Shown: positions 7,328 to 17,029, counted from the stretch's first letter. The stretch: 38,528 nt of DNA from Streptomyces sp. KL109B (GCF_030766935.1 NZ_JASERL010000020.1:1-38528); one strand, 5' to 3'. Notes: generated by a model not told the origin, from the sequence alone. Numbers and translations are program-made.

Positions 7328-8595
7328 CTGCGACTCCGCAACTGACCAAGACACACAAGGTCCTGGTTGGCGTCGTCGGGGCCGGCGCGGTCGTTATTGC
7401 GGCCATCGGTTTCGCAGGGTCGTACTCGGCCGTGCGTGAACTGGCCCTACGGAAGGGCTTCGGGGACTTTTCGTACGTCTTCCCGATCGGCATCGACGCC
7501 GGTATCTGCGTGCTCCTCGCGCTCGACCTGCTGCTGACCTGGCTCCGGATCCCGTTCCCACTGCTGCGGCAGACCGCGTGGCTGCTGACGGCGGCGACGA
7601 TCGCGTTCAACGGCGCGGCCGCGTGGCCCGATCCGCTGGGAGTCGGCATGCACGCCGTGATCCCGGTGTTGTTCGTCGTTGCTGTGGAGGCGGCGCGGCA
7701 CGCGATCGGGCGGATCGCCGACATCACGGCCGACAAGCACATGGAGGGCGTGCGCATCACACGCTGGCTGCTCGCGCCTCTCCCGACCTTCCTCCTGTGG
7801 CGGCGGATGAAGCTCTGGGAGCTGCGGTCGTACGACGCCACGATCAAGCTGGAACAGCAGCGGCTCGTCTACCAGGCCCGGCTGCGCGCGAAGTTCGGCC
7901 GCGGCTGGCGGCGGAAGGCTCCCGTGGAGTCCTTGATGCCGCTCCGCTTGGCCCGGTACGGCGTCCCTCTCCACGAAACCGCTGAGGCGGGCCTCGCGGC
8001 GGCAGGCATTCCCATGCCCGCAGAACTGCAACGGCTGGATGTTGCTTCGGAGGTCCCCGAGCCTGCGCGCGAGTTGGATCCGGCTCCACTGCACACCGAT
8101 CTCAAGAAGCCTCTCGCCCAGGATGAGGCTCAGCAGGACAACGACGAAAGGCAGTCGCCCCGGCTCGTTCCGGAGCAGGCACGCCAGGACAGCTACGAAG
8201 AGGACGTGGAGTTCGCGTCTGTTGCTCCGACGTACTGGGGCGACTACGCCACGGCGCCCAGCGCCGCCCGCGACGACGGACGTCCGGTCGTTGTTCAGGC
8301 CCGCGTGGACCTGGATGAGACAGAGGAGGCGGCCTGGGCCGAAGCATTCCAGGGGATCGGGCGTCAGGGCGGTCCCGAGCCGAAGCCCGAGCCCGAGCCG
8401 GAGCCGACTCCAGAGCTGAAGGGGGCCTCGTTGGTGGAGTACCTCTACCTGAAGCTTCCGTTGGAGGAGCGGGAGGGGGCGTCGGCCAACGCGTTGGCGC
8501 CGAAGCTGGCGACTCCTGCGGGTCTCACGGTGGGCACGACTCGGAAGTACTTGGGGCCGGTCATCAACAAGCACGCAACGGAAAGCGGTGACTGA
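7324..8595 (+). CDS. DUF2637 / SpdB-like transfer membrane protein
   Basis: 423 aa. The N-terminal 130 residues hold four membrane segments (VLVGVVGAGAVVIAAIGFAG, FPIGIDAGICVLLALDLLL, TAWLLTAATIAFNGAAAW, MHAVIPVLFVVAVEAARHAI), matching DUF2637 proteins of Streptomyces plasmids linked with spread and transfer. A basic cytoplasmic stretch (LLWRRMKLWELRSYD) follows, then a long acidic/Pro-Glu linker. A C-terminal domain (KGASLVEYLYLKLPLEERE ... LTVGTTRKYLGPVI) looks like a winged-helix fold. It lies directly upstream of the coupling protein, consistent with anchoring DNA or partners at the membrane. Confidence 0.85.
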   Translation: MTATPQLTKTHKVLVGVVGAGAVVIAAIGFAGSYSAVRELALRKGFGDFSYVFPIGIDAGICVLLALDLLLTWLRIPFPLLRQTAWLLTAATIAFNGAAAWPDPLGVGMHAVIPVLFVVAVEAARHAIGRIADITADKHMEGVRITRWLLAPLPTFLLWRRMKLWELRSYDATIKLEQQRLVYQARLRAKFGRGWRRKAPVESLMPLRLARYGVPLHETAEAGLAAAGIPMPAELQRLDVASEVPEPARELDPAPLHTDLKKPLAQDEAQQDNDERQSPRLVPEQARQDSYEEDVEFASVAPTYWGDYATAPSAARDDGRPVVVQARVDLDETEEAAWAEAFQGIGRQGGPEPKPEPEPEPTPELKGASLVEYLYLKLPLEEREGASANALAPKLATPAGLTVGTTRKYLGPVINKHATESGD

Positions 8596-8715
8596 GTGTC
8601 AGTGCCGCGCCGTACGGTGATCGAGAGGTCACCGGACTACCACCAGTAGGGCGCCCCCGGACGGCGCTGGTACCGCCGGAGCCGGGGACGACTTCGCGAC
8701 AAGAGAGGGAACCTC

Positions 8716-10707
8716 GTGTCACGCAAGAAAGAGACTACGTCCAGCACCTCACCCCACCTTTCCGCAGGCCCGGCATCGCCCTGGTCCTGCGGCATCTACA
8801 AGCCGTCCGGGCTGCTCGAAGCCAAGAAGCAGCACCTGGGATACGCGGCCGCCGGCCTTCCGGTGGCGGAGTCCTCCGAGAACGGCAACCTGCCCGGCCC
8901 CTCGTTCGGCACGTTCTTCGACGTCGTCAACATGGTGGCGTCGCACTTCCCGTTGGGCGGATATCCGGGATTCGGGGTGGCGGCGGTGGCGAGCGCCGGC
9001 GTCGGCTACCTCGCCCTGAAGCAGAAGTTCGACCTGGGCAAATCCGGCCCGACCGCATCGCGGAACGCTGCGGCGAAGGTCGGGTTCGCGACTCCTGCCG
9101 AACTCAAGGAGTGGCTGTCCGTCAAGTCCATGCGGAAGAAGGTCGCGATTCTGCGGCCGTCGCTGTCCGGAGAAAAGCCCCGCTCGATCAGTGCGCATGA
9201 CCTGGGTGTACACCTGGGCACGGACCTTCTGCACAGGAACGCTCTGTACGTCACGTGCGAGGACCTGATGCTGATGATCGCGCCGCCGCGCTCGGGCAAG
9301 TCGGCCCAGTTCGGAAATGCCGTGATCGACGCTGCCGGGGCGTGCATCGTCACCTCCACCCGCGGGGACCTGTACGAGCACACCCACGAACTGAGGGCCG
9401 AGCACAACCGGCCCATCTGGACCTTCAACGCAGACATCAGCGGCGTCCCGAACTCGGTCCGCTGGAACCTCGTGGAGGGCTGCCAGGACCCCACCACCGC
9501 GATCCGTCGCGCCGGGTACCTCCTCGCGGCGTTGTCCTCCGGGGAGGACATGGAGAACGCCAGCTTCTGGGAGGGGCACTCCTTCACGGTGCTGTCCTCG
9601 TACCTGATGGCGGCCGCCCTGATCGACGGAGACCTGGCCACGGTCCGCGACTGGGCCACGAACTCCACGGACAAGAAGCCCTTGGAGATCCTGACCCACG
9701 AGCGGCACCGGGCCCACGTCCCGCCGGCGTGGCCGCGCACCCTGCGGCAGATGCTGGACGCCCCCGATCGCACGCGCGAATCCGTGTACCTCACGCTCGT
9801 GCGCGCCTTCTCCTTCATGTCGCGGCCGGAGGTCGTCGACATCGTCAGCCCCCGTCCGGGCGAGCAGCGCTTCGACGTCCAGGACTTCCTCCGGTCCGGA
9901 GGCACGCTGTACGTCATGGGCCGCGACACCAGGAACGGCGGCGTCGCGCCGCTGTTCGCCGCGCTGATCGGGGAGATCTACGACGCCGCGTACGCCCTGG
10001 CGAATGCCTCGCCCGGCGGTCGCCTGGACCCCTACCTGCGCCTCGTACTCGACGAGGCGGCGGTCATCTGCCCGCTGCCGCTGCACATGTGGTCGGCGGA
10101 CGCGGGCGGCCGCAACATTCAGTTGCTCATCGCGGTTCAGTCCCGCTCCCAGCTGCGCGAACGCTGGGGCATCAACGGGGCCGAGACCCTGCTGAACAAC
10201 TGCGTGGAGGTCGTGCTCGGCGGCCTCGGGGTGGCGAAGGACCTGGAAGAGATCTCGCAGGTGTGCGGGGAGAAGGACGAAGAGGTCGCCACCGCGTCGA
10301 CCACGGACGACGACAAGCAGTCGAGCACGAGGACCATGCGGCGCGTGCGGGTCATGCCGCCGGACGCGATCCGGCAGATGCAGATGGGTACGGGCCTCGT
10401 CCTCTACCGTCATCTGCCGCCCATCCGGTACCACTTCACCCCGGTGTGGGAGCGCAAGGACGTCAAGGCCAAAGCCAAGGCGGCCAAGGCGCAGGAGAAG
10501 CTGGAACGGAAGCTGAAGAAGCAGGGCGTCCAGGTCGCCGCACCGGTCGTGATGCCGCCGATGCCCACCGCGGCGCCGCCGCTTCCGGCTCAGCAGTCCG
10601 CACCCGAGCCCGCTCCGGCCGCCGAGCCGGGCACCGCGCCCGGAATCCCCGGTCAGCCCGACTGGCTGTCCAAGAAGCCCCAGCAGCCGTGGAGGAAAAC
10701 CGGATGA
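8716..10707 (+). CDS. Type IV coupling protein (VirD4/TraG-like)
   Basis: 663 aa. Hydrophobic N-terminal part (about 70-100, VVNMVASHFPLGG ... GFGVAAVASAGVGYLAL). The P-loop ATPase has Walker A APPRSGKSAQ near residue 193, Walker B LRLVLDEAAVI near 445 and the following Gln motif AVQSRSQLRERWG near 473. The last 120 residues are Ala/Pro/Lys-rich and probably unstructured. It should bring the relaxase-DNA complex to the secretion channel and pump DNA. The GTG start has AGAGAGGGA upstream. The 120-bp gap before it holds no clear gene, only a 17-codon ORF directly after the previous stop that I do not call. Confidence 0.92.
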   Translation: MSRKKETTSSTSPHLSAGPASPWSCGIYKPSGLLEAKKQHLGYAAAGLPVAESSENGNLPGPSFGTFFDVVNMVASHFPLGGYPGFGVAAVASAGVGYLALKQKFDLGKSGPTASRNAAAKVGFATPAELKEWLSVKSMRKKVAILRPSLSGEKPRSISAHDLGVHLGTDLLHRNALYVTCEDLMLMIAPPRSGKSAQFGNAVIDAAGACIVTSTRGDLYEHTHELRAEHNRPIWTFNADISGVPNSVRWNLVEGCQDPTTAIRRAGYLLAALSSGEDMENASFWEGHSFTVLSSYLMAAALIDGDLATVRDWATNSTDKKPLEILTHERHRAHVPPAWPRTLRQMLDAPDRTRESVYLTLVRAFSFMSRPEVVDIVSPRPGEQRFDVQDFLRSGGTLYVMGRDTRNGGVAPLFAALIGEIYDAAYALANASPGGRLDPYLRLVLDEAAVICPLPLHMWSADAGGRNIQLLIAVQSRSQLRERWGINGAETLLNNCVEVVLGGLGVAKDLEEISQVCGEKDEEVATASTTDDDKQSSTRTMRRVRVMPPDAIRQMQMGTGLVLYRHLPPIRYHFTPVWERKDVKAKAKAAKAQEKLERKLKKQGVQVAAPVVMPPMPTAAPPLPAQQSAPEPAPAAEPGTAPGIPGQPDWLSKKPQQPWRKTG

Positions 10708-11330
10708 GCGAGCGCAGTCGTGAAGCCGCTGAGGCCCCGCGTGACGTCCTCGCGCTGTGGGAGCGCACACGCACCCTCAAGACCGACTTGGGCGGCCTCG
10801 ACGGGCGGCTGTCGTCCCTGGAGGAGTACAACCTCCCGGACCGCGTGGCCGATCTGACGATGACCGTGGACAAGCTCGCGCGGAAGCCGGACCCCCAGAA
10901 GATCCCGGTGTGGAACTGGTCCCAGATGGACTCCCAGAAGCAGGCGGAGCACTGGAAGTTCCTCGTGAGCTGGGTGTGGAACATCTTCAAGGAGCGGTTC
11001 CCGAGCGCCTTCCGCGACATGCTCGGCTACAGCGTCAGCGGCGCGGGCCCGGCCTGCTGGCACCGCCACGAGGAAGTCGTGGAATCGCTGACCGGGCTCA
11101 TGAACGCTTGGTACTACGCGTTCATGGACCCGGAGTCGAACCCGATGCGGGTGACGGAATGGCTCGGCCGCTGGCTGCCGGATGCAGTCCGCCAGGGCGA
11201 GAAGGCTCTGGCGCAGTGCGTGAAGGAGCGCAGCCACCAAGAGCCCTTGGAGAACCGCGAGAACCTGGCGGTGCCCCAGGACCTGATCGCCCACATCCAC
11301 ACGCTGGAAACCGGCGAGATCCTCACCTGA
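10704..11330 (+). CDS. Conserved-looking protein coupled to the T4CP
   Basis: 208 aa, family not recognised. The N-terminal helix (LWERTRTLKTDLGGLDGRLSSL) looks like a coiled coil. The remainder is Trp-rich and helical (VWNWSQMDSQ, EHWKFLVSWVWNIFKERFPS, NAWYYAFMDPES, VTEWLGRWLPDAV). ATG overlaps the T4CP stop (ATGA), so it is made together with the coupling protein, perhaps as an adaptor or relaxosome factor. A terminator follows 15 bases after the stop. Confidence 0.75.
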   Translation: MSERSREAAEAPRDVLALWERTRTLKTDLGGLDGRLSSLEEYNLPDRVADLTMTVDKLARKPDPQKIPVWNWSQMDSQKQAEHWKFLVSWVWNIFKERFPSAFRDMLGYSVSGAGPACWHRHEEVVESLTGLMNAWYYAFMDPESNPMRVTEWLGRWLPDAVRQGEKALAQCVKERSHQEPLENRENLAVPQDLIAHIHTLETGEILT

Positions 11331-11345
11331 CCCGAGAGCAATGGA

Positions 11346-11373
11346 GAGGCCCGGACCGCATGGTCCGGGCCTC
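11346..11373. terminator. Bidirectional terminator between convergent operons
   Basis: GAGGCCCGGACC (11346-11357), loop GCAT, GGTCCGGGCCTC (11362-11373): a perfect 12-bp stem followed by TTCTCGTT. It lies between the rightward transfer operon (ends 11330) and the leftward gene ending at 11390. Confidence 0.85.
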
Positions 11374-11389
11374 TTCTCGTTCCTCCCGC

Positions 11390-11938
11390 TCAGTCCGCTG
11401 ACGGCACGGGACGGTCCTTCCACTCCCAGATCGCCCACGCTACGGCGGCCTTGACGCCTACGGCGTAGTCGCGGTCCAGGTCGGGCCAGTCGTTGCCCTC
11501 CAGGCAGTCTCTTGCGTGCGTACGCTCCCTGCCCACCTCCAACACGGTGTACGGGTAGTCCAGGGTCTCCCCGCTGATCGGGGCGTTCGGGAGTTCCCCG
11601 AGCAGCCACCCGGCCACCGTCCACACGCCGTGCGCCGCGGCGGCCGCGCGCCGTACTCGGTGGTCGTCGTCCTCGATGCGCACCTGAGCGTGCTCGCCGG
11701 CGCGGGACTGCCGCGCGGCGTCGTCCCGCAGCGCCTCCAGCTCCGGCCGCGTGCGACGGACCCCGCCCGGCATTCCGGGAAGGTCCGGCTGCGGCTTCGG
11801 CATCGGGGTGGGCCCGTACTCGTGCCCCGGCCAGGACGGCGTCGCCCCCGGAGCGATGCCCTTCGGCTTGGGAGCAGGCATCAAGTCGTCGATCGGGCGG
11901 TGGAGCCTGCGGGGACGACTCGGGTCAGTGCTGGCCAT
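11390..11938 (-). CDS. Hypothetical protein downstream of the relaxase
   Basis: 182 aa. The first 65 residues are Pro-rich and basic, probably disordered (PAPKPKGIAPGATPSWPGHE). The C-terminal half looks folded and is rich in Trp, Asp and Glu (AHGVWTVAGWLLGELP, LEGNDWPDLDRDYAVGVKAAVAWAIWEW). It follows the relaxase gene by 58 bp on the same strand, so it is probably in the same transcript. No family recognised. Confidence 0.7.
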   Translation of the reverse strand: MASTDPSRPRRLHRPIDDLMPAPKPKGIAPGATPSWPGHEYGPTPMPKPQPDLPGMPGGVRRTRPELEALRDDAARQSRAGEHAQVRIEDDDHRVRRAAAAAHGVWTVAGWLLGELPNAPISGETLDYPYTVLEVGRERTHARDCLEGNDWPDLDRDYAVGVKAAVAWAIWEWKDRPVPSAD

Positions 11939-11996
11939 GGTGTCGACGGTAGCCGCGGGCGCTGACAGTCGGCCAGAACCCCGCCCGGCGGCGGGG

Positions 11997-14900
11997 CTAC
12001 ATCTCGACTTCGTGCCCGTCGGCTTCCAGGCTCTTCTCGACCTGCGGGGCGGACCGCTCGATGACCACGGGCTCGTCGCGCCGCGCGCGCTCGGCCTCCT
12101 CGATCTCGCGCGTCTGCTGCCGGTCGTCGAGGATCTCCCGCGCCCGCGCGGCGGACTGGACGGCCTTCTGCAGCTCCTCGGCGCTGAGGGCCGGAGAGTC
12201 GGCGTGCGCCCGCTCGTGGGCCTCGCGCAGCCGATCGGCCTCGCCGCGCTCCGGCTGTTCCAAGCCGCGTTCCAGCTCCGGCTCCTGCACGTCCTCGTGC
12301 AGTTCCACCTCCTCCGGCTGCGGCTCGGGCTCCGGGTCGCGCAGTTCCAACTGCCGCTTCGCCTCCTGCGCCTGGGCCCGCGCCTCCTCCGTGTGGGAGT
12401 GCCACGCCTGCCGCGCCCCGTGGACCCGTTCCAGGGCCTCGCGCTGCTCGGAGAGCTGGCCGGACATCTCGTCGTAGCCCTCGACGGCCTCCTGCAGCTC
12501 CTGCTGACGCTCGGGGTCCTCGGTCTCGCGGGCCTCGATCAGCTTCTGCACGGCCTCACGGCGCATGTCGGCCAGCGACTCGCTGACGTCACGGAGCTGC
12601 CCGGCGACGTGCGGCGGCGCCCACTCGGTCTCGCGCTCGTAGCGCTCCACCATCTCCCGCAGGGACGCGTCGGACGCGCCGACCAAGTCGACCCGGTCCT
12701 CCGGCTCACCCAGGGCCCGGTACGCGCGGTCCCAGTCCTGCCGGACGTCGACCGCCCCGCGGCCCGGCCGCTGCCCGATCGGATCCCGCTCGTGCTCCAC
12801 CTCGTGGGCCTCGCGGTAGGCGGCCACGCTGCCCGCGCGCTCGACCCACCGCTCGCGCCACTCGGGAAGGTCCGGGACCGGGCCCAGCTTCCGGGCCCAC
12901 TGCGGCAGTTCCTCGCCCGCCTCGGCGCGTTCCAGCATCTCCCGACCGAGTTCCAGGCGCCGCTCCTCGGCAAGTTCCGCCACCGCGCGGGCGTACTCGC
13001 CCTCGGGGCCCTCGATCTGCTCGGCCCGGTGCCGCCAGTCGGCGCGCTCCTCGGCCGCCTCCCGGCGCTCCTCCACGATGTGGTGGCGCTCCTCGCCGGC
13101 CTGTTGCCCGTGCAGCACCCCGACCGCGCTCTGCAGTTCCTCCGTCATCGTGGCCACCCCCCGCAGGTGGTCCTCGACGTACGGCGCCTGAGAGGTGGTC
13201 AGCGCCTGCGTGACCGCCTCCTCCTGCCGCTCGACGGCCTCCTGGACCCGCTGCTCGTCGGCCCGGACCTGACGGCGTTCCACGGCCTCCAGGTCGCGCT
13301 CGGCCCTCCAGTGCAGGGTCTTCGCCCAGTCCTTGGCGGTGTCCAGGCTCCGCTCAGTGATGCGCTCCATCATGGCGACACCGTCGTGCCCGTCGGCCTC
13401 GGCAGAGCGCCCGAGCCGGATCAGCGACTTGTACGCCTCGCTGTCGCGGACCTTGCCGAACTTCTCACCCAGCCGCTGGAACAGAACCGACCCGAACCGC
13501 TTCTCTGCGGCCTCGCCCGCCAGGTCCTCCAGCTCGAAGCTGTGCTTGGCCAGCGAGCGGGCCCACTGCTCCTCCTCGCGCCGCACCTGGGTGGCGCTCT
13601 TCTCGACGCTGGAATTCTCCAGGGTCTGCTTGTAGAGGGTGAGGGCGTCGGGGCGCTCCTCGCGTTCCACGCCCGGCTGGTCGACGCTCATGTAGGCGGT
13701 GTTGCGCTCGCGGCCGCGCGACATCGCGACGTAGAACGCCTCCCTGGAACCAGCCCCGTCCCAGTAGCTGTGCGCCGTTCCAACGGTGCGGCCCTGGGTG
13801 GAATGGATGGTGCCCGCGTACGCGAGATCCACGTAGTCCTGGACGTAGGAGGCGGGCAGCTGCACGGTGTCGCCGTCGTCGTACGCGACGGTGACCGCCC
13901 CATCCCTGACCCCGAGCACCTTCACGACGTCGCGGTTGGTCACGAACCGCTCGCCGGAGGCGGACACCATGCGGCGGTCGTTGTGCCGGAGCTGCACCAT
14001 GTCGCCCTTGCCGACCGTGAGCCCCCGATCCGGGAGGTCGACGCCTTCGGGCTCTACCCTGCCCAGGCGGACCAGGTCCTGCCGGGCCCGCGCGGCAAGC
14101 TTGTCTGCGTGTTCCTGTGTCGGTGCGATGAGCACGGCGTCCTCGCCGGCCTCGTGGTCGGCGAGCCAGGACTGGTACGACGCTTCCAGCATCTCCTCGT
14201 GCGTTCCAGCCCGCAGACGCCCGCGGGCCTCGTACTCGGACAGGACCTCCGCGTCGCCCGCCCGGAGCCCCAGGGACGCCTTCTTCTCCCACTCGGCCTC
14301 GAACCGCATCACCTCATCAAGCTGGTGCACGTTCGGCAGATCCGCGGTGAGCTGGGTGAACATGCCTCCGGAGCCCACGGCGTCGAGCTGGGCGGAGTCG
14401 CCCACATACATGACCTTGGCCCCGGCCTGGTCGGCCAGGCGGCGGATCTCATCGAGCTGCCCGGTCTCGGCCATGGACGCCTCGTCAACGAGGACCAGCT
14501 GGTCGGGCCGCAGTTGGTGGGCCGCCTTCTCCTCGTCGGCCACGGCCTCGCCGGCGGCGATGCGCCGGTTGGTGTGCAGGAACTTCGCCACGTTCTGCGC
14601 GTTGGTGACGCCCTCGTCGGACAGCACGCGGGCGGCCCGCTGGCTCACGGTCAATCCGATGACCGGGCCGACCTCCCGCTTCCAGGTGTCGTTCAGGGCG
14701 CCCGCCAGACGGGACTTGCCCGTTCCAGCGGCGGCCGCGACGACTTCCATACGGCGCCCCGAGCCCAGGATCGAGCGGAACGCGGCCTCCTGGCCCTCGT
14801 TCAGCCCGGCCCCGGCCACGGCCTGGTCAATGACCTCCTTGCCGAGCGCCGGGGCGCCCAACTCTGTGGCCTTCTCGATGATCCGGCCCTCACGCCGCAG

Positions 14901-16535
14901 GTGGGCCTCCGTGGCGTACCGGCGGGCACCGTGCTTGGCGTACACCGACAGCCCGTCCTCACGCTGCAGCTCCGGCGGCAGGGGCACGAGGTTCTTCGCG
15001 GTCAGCCGCACCACGTCGGCGTCCCCGCCGGACTGCAGGGCGGCGTCCGCGAGTTCGTCGACCACAGACTTGATCTGGTGGCGTTCCAGCCCGCCCATGC
15101 AGTCGGGCAGCCGCTTCGTGATCTCGACGACGAGGTCACCGCGGCGCCATGCCGACTTCTGCTCCTGGGCCGCCTCGACGGCCTCGCGCACCACCTTCGT
15201 GGGATCGAATTCCAACTCGGCGGCGGGCCGTTCCAAGTCACCTTGTCGACGTTCCAACTCTTCGCTCGCGCGTTCCACCTCGGCTGGAACGTTGGCCAGA
15301 GACTCGCGGGTGTCGGCCACCATGTCGGCCTCCCACTGCGCAAGAAGCTGCTCGCGTGGAACGGCTTCGGTCTTGCCCTTGCGCTCGGAGAGGTTCACCC
15401 ACTGGGCCATCCGCGACACCTCGTGCGCGGACGGCGGCCGCCCGTTGCGCTCCTCGAACTCGCGCGCCAGATCGGCGGTGCCCTTGGTGATGGTCTCGCG
15501 CCGCGAGCTGTACTTGTCGCGCATCTCCTGGCCGATCCCGACGACCTCGCGGGCCACCCCGTCCGGGCGCATCGCCGTACGGATGCCCATCGTGCGGTAC
15601 AGGGCTTCGTCCCAGACCTTCTCCGCGATATGACCTGCGGCTTTGGTGTGCCGGTAGATCTCCTGCCCGTCGATCGTCAGCCACTTGGAACGCAGTTCGC
15701 CGGTCACCTGGTCGACAGAATCGACCTGGACCCGGTTCCAGATCCCGTTGTGCACGTGCAGCTGCGGGTCGTTGTCGCGGCTCGTGTGCTGGCGGAAGCT
15801 CGCGATCGTCCAGCGGTGGGCGTCCACCTGGCGGCCCGTGGGCGCCCCGTCGGCGTCCTTCGCGCCATGGCGACCGTCACGCGCGTACCCGGCCTCCTCC
15901 TGGAGGAATTCCAGCCCGGCCTGGACGCCTTCCATCACGCAGTCCCACACCTGATCGGCCCGCGCCGCGGCGGCCTGGGCGCCTTCCAGGTCCCCGGCCT
16001 CGCGCAGCCGCGCAGCCTCGACCTGGAATCCCGCGTGCAGGAGGCTGTACGACTTCGGCACGGAGAACGTGACGTCGTAGTACGTACGGCTCGACGGGGC
16101 GTTCTGGCGCACCTTCAGCTCCGCCTCGCGGCGCTGTTCCGGCGTCGCATCCGGCCCCAGCTTCTCCAGCGCGGCCTCGACCTTCGCCTCCGTCGACTTC
16201 GTGTAGTCGTACGGCTTCCGGCCCACCCGCGCGGCGTCGTAGATGGCCGCCACCTGAGCCCTGTACTCGTCCGTGCCGCGCTCGGCAGTGATCTCGGAGA
16301 GTGACTGCCGCACCTCCGCGTGAAGATGAGGATGCGTCAGCTTCGAGTACATGTCCGACATCAGGTCGTGGTCGACCTCGCCCGCCAGACCAAGATCATT
16401 CGCACCGTCCCCGAGCCAGATCCCGGCCGGCTCCCCGGCCTGCTCGATGGCCTTCAGGTAGTAGTGCTCGCCACCCTGACCAACCGCGTTGATCAGGTAA
16501 TCCGGGTCGGAACCCGGGCTCACGGTGGCGGTCAT
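11997..16535 (-). CDS. MobF (TrwC/TraA-type) relaxase-helicase
   Basis: 1,512 aa. Candidate catalytic tyrosines are Tyr13 and Tyr25/26 (PDYLINAVG, GEHYYLKAI). GIWLGDGANDLGLAGEV and TFSVPKSYSLL are TrwC-like landmarks. The metal-binding motif is RQHTSRDNDPQLHVHNGIWN with H250, H260 and H262. The helicase half has Walker A AAAGTGKSRLAG (about 602), Walker B LVDEASMAET (about 683), YVGDSAQLDAVG, then IHSTQGRT and AMSRGRERN. The last 450 residues are Glu/Arg/Gln-rich coiled coil. It nicks oriT, stays bound to the 5' end and unwinds the strand. ATG 16535 has GGTGGA just upstream; GTG 16544 would remove that site. Confidence 0.95.
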   Translation of the reverse strand: MTATVSPGSDPDYLINAVGQGGEHYYLKAIEQAGEPAGIWLGDGANDLGLAGEVDHDLMSDMYSKLTHPHLHAEVRQSLSEITAERGTDEYRAQVAAIYDAARVGRKPYDYTKSTEAKVEAALEKLGPDATPEQRREAELKVRQNAPSSRTYYDVTFSVPKSYSLLHAGFQVEAARLREAGDLEGAQAAAARADQVWDCVMEGVQAGLEFLQEEAGYARDGRHGAKDADGAPTGRQVDAHRWTIASFRQHTSRDNDPQLHVHNGIWNRVQVDSVDQVTGELRSKWLTIDGQEIYRHTKAAGHIAEKVWDEALYRTMGIRTAMRPDGVAREVVGIGQEMRDKYSSRRETITKGTADLAREFEERNGRPPSAHEVSRMAQWVNLSERKGKTEAVPREQLLAQWEADMVADTRESLANVPAEVERASEELERRQGDLERPAAELEFDPTKVVREAVEAAQEQKSAWRRGDLVVEITKRLPDCMGGLERHQIKSVVDELADAALQSGGDADVVRLTAKNLVPLPPELQREDGLSVYAKHGARRYATEAHLRREGRIIEKATELGAPALGKEVIDQAVAGAGLNEGQEAAFRSILGSGRRMEVVAAAAGTGKSRLAGALNDTWKREVGPVIGLTVSQRAARVLSDEGVTNAQNVAKFLHTNRRIAAGEAVADEEKAAHQLRPDQLVLVDEASMAETGQLDEIRRLADQAGAKVMYVGDSAQLDAVGSGGMFTQLTADLPNVHQLDEVMRFEAEWEKKASLGLRAGDAEVLSEYEARGRLRAGTHEEMLEASYQSWLADHEAGEDAVLIAPTQEHADKLAARARQDLVRLGRVEPEGVDLPDRGLTVGKGDMVQLRHNDRRMVSASGERFVTNRDVVKVLGVRDGAVTVAYDDGDTVQLPASYVQDYVDLAYAGTIHSTQGRTVGTAHSYWDGAGSREAFYVAMSRGRERNTAYMSVDQPGVEREERPDALTLYKQTLENSSVEKSATQVRREEEQWARSLAKHSFELEDLAGEAAEKRFGSVLFQRLGEKFGKVRDSEAYKSLIRLGRSAEADGHDGVAMMERITERSLDTAKDWAKTLHWRAERDLEAVERRQVRADEQRVQEAVERQEEAVTQALTTSQAPYVEDHLRGVATMTEELQSAVGVLHGQQAGEERHHIVEERREAAEERADWRHRAEQIEGPEGEYARAVAELAEERRLELGREMLERAEAGEELPQWARKLGPVPDLPEWRERWVERAGSVAAYREAHEVEHERDPIGQRPGRGAVDVRQDWDRAYRALGEPEDRVDLVGASDASLREMVERYERETEWAPPHVAGQLRDVSESLADMRREAVQKLIEARETEDPERQQELQEAVEGYDEMSGQLSEQREALERVHGARQAWHSHTEEARAQAQEAKRQLELRDPEPEPQPEEVELHEDVQEPELERGLEQPERGEADRLREAHERAHADSPALSAEELQKAVQSAARAREILDDRQQTREIEEAERARRDEPVVIERSAPQVEKSLEADGHEVEM

Positions 16536-16544
16536 GAGATCCAC

Positions 16545-16800
16545 CGTAGGTGGCCATCGGATGAGAATGCAAGGGTGTGTTGTTCTTCAAAAAATGCTTG
16601 GATCTTGGAAATTGATGGGGTGTCGGTTCCCTTTGATCGTGTGGTGAGTGGTCGTTGGGTGATGGCTTCCTTACGGGATGGTCGTCTGGATCGTGTGGTG
16701 CTGCTACCTGTGTGGTGACGGGTGCCTGGCCTGCTGTGGTGCCCTGCGGGCAAATGGTGTTGACGCCTTAGGTGGGCGAACGGCTACGCTGCACAGCAGA
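16545..16800. other. Candidate oriT region (G/T-rich, direct repeats)
   Basis: About 250 bp without a supported gene directly upstream of the relaxase. The plus strand is strikingly rich in G and T. The 12-mer GATCGTGTGGTG occurs at 16635-16646 and 16689-16700 (54 bp apart), and its 3' part recurs as TGTGTGGTG (16709-16717) and TGTGGTG (16735-16741). Strand asymmetry and repeats next to a MobF gene are what an origin of transfer looks like, but no nic site is identified. Confidence 0.45.
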
Positions 16801-16805
16801 CGAGA

Positions 16806-16838
16806 GAGGCCCGGTCCCCCAACAGGGGTGCGGGCCTC
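16806..16838 (+). terminator. Hairpin terminator
   Basis: GAGGCCCG (16806-16813) and CGGGCCTC (16831-16838) with an inner CCCC/GGGG pair, followed by TTCTGTT. It resembles the terminator at 11346-11373. It separates the oriT candidate from the region upstream of the 48-aa membrane protein. Confidence 0.6.
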
Positions 16839-16905
16839 TTCTGTTACCCACCGTGGTTCTGGGCGGCGGCCGCGACATCGCGCCGGCCCCGCCGAACGAC
16901 GACCG

Positions 16906-16927
16906 TTCTAGCGTGTACACGCTAGAA
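16906..16927. promoter_or_regulatory. 22-bp perfect palindrome, operator copy 1
   Basis: TTCTAGCGTGT followed by its exact reverse complement. The core TAGCGTG-TA-CACGCTA (16909-16924) matches the palindrome at 18535-18550 except for the central two bases, so both are likely bound by the same regulator. This copy lies 180 bp before the 48-aa gene. Confidence 0.65.
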
Positions 16928-17029
16928 ATCTTCGTGCCTCCAGCCCTGGCTCCGCGCTCACGATGCGACGGCTCCGGGGCTCTCCTCTGTCTGCGGCATT
17001 CGGCTCGCTAGGCGCCTTCGGAGGGACTT

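Noticed and set aside
8596..8649. 17-codon ORF directly after the DUF2637 gene
   Set aside because: No ribosome site and no other support beyond an adjacent start codon.
8958..8975. GGATATCCGGGATT in the coupling-protein gene resembles one arm of the lox-like site
   Set aside because: Only about ten of 13 arm bases match, no second arm or spacer is present, and it is well explained as coding sequence.
12000..15300. Frequent GTTCCA/TGGAAC words in the relaxase gene
   Set aside because: Explained by Leu-Glu-Arg and Val-Glu-Arg codons using GAA after CTG or GTG; spacing is irregular.
11751..16304. 1,517-codon open frame opposite the relaxase
   Set aside because: Shadow frame; the minus frame carries all relaxase and helicase motifs.
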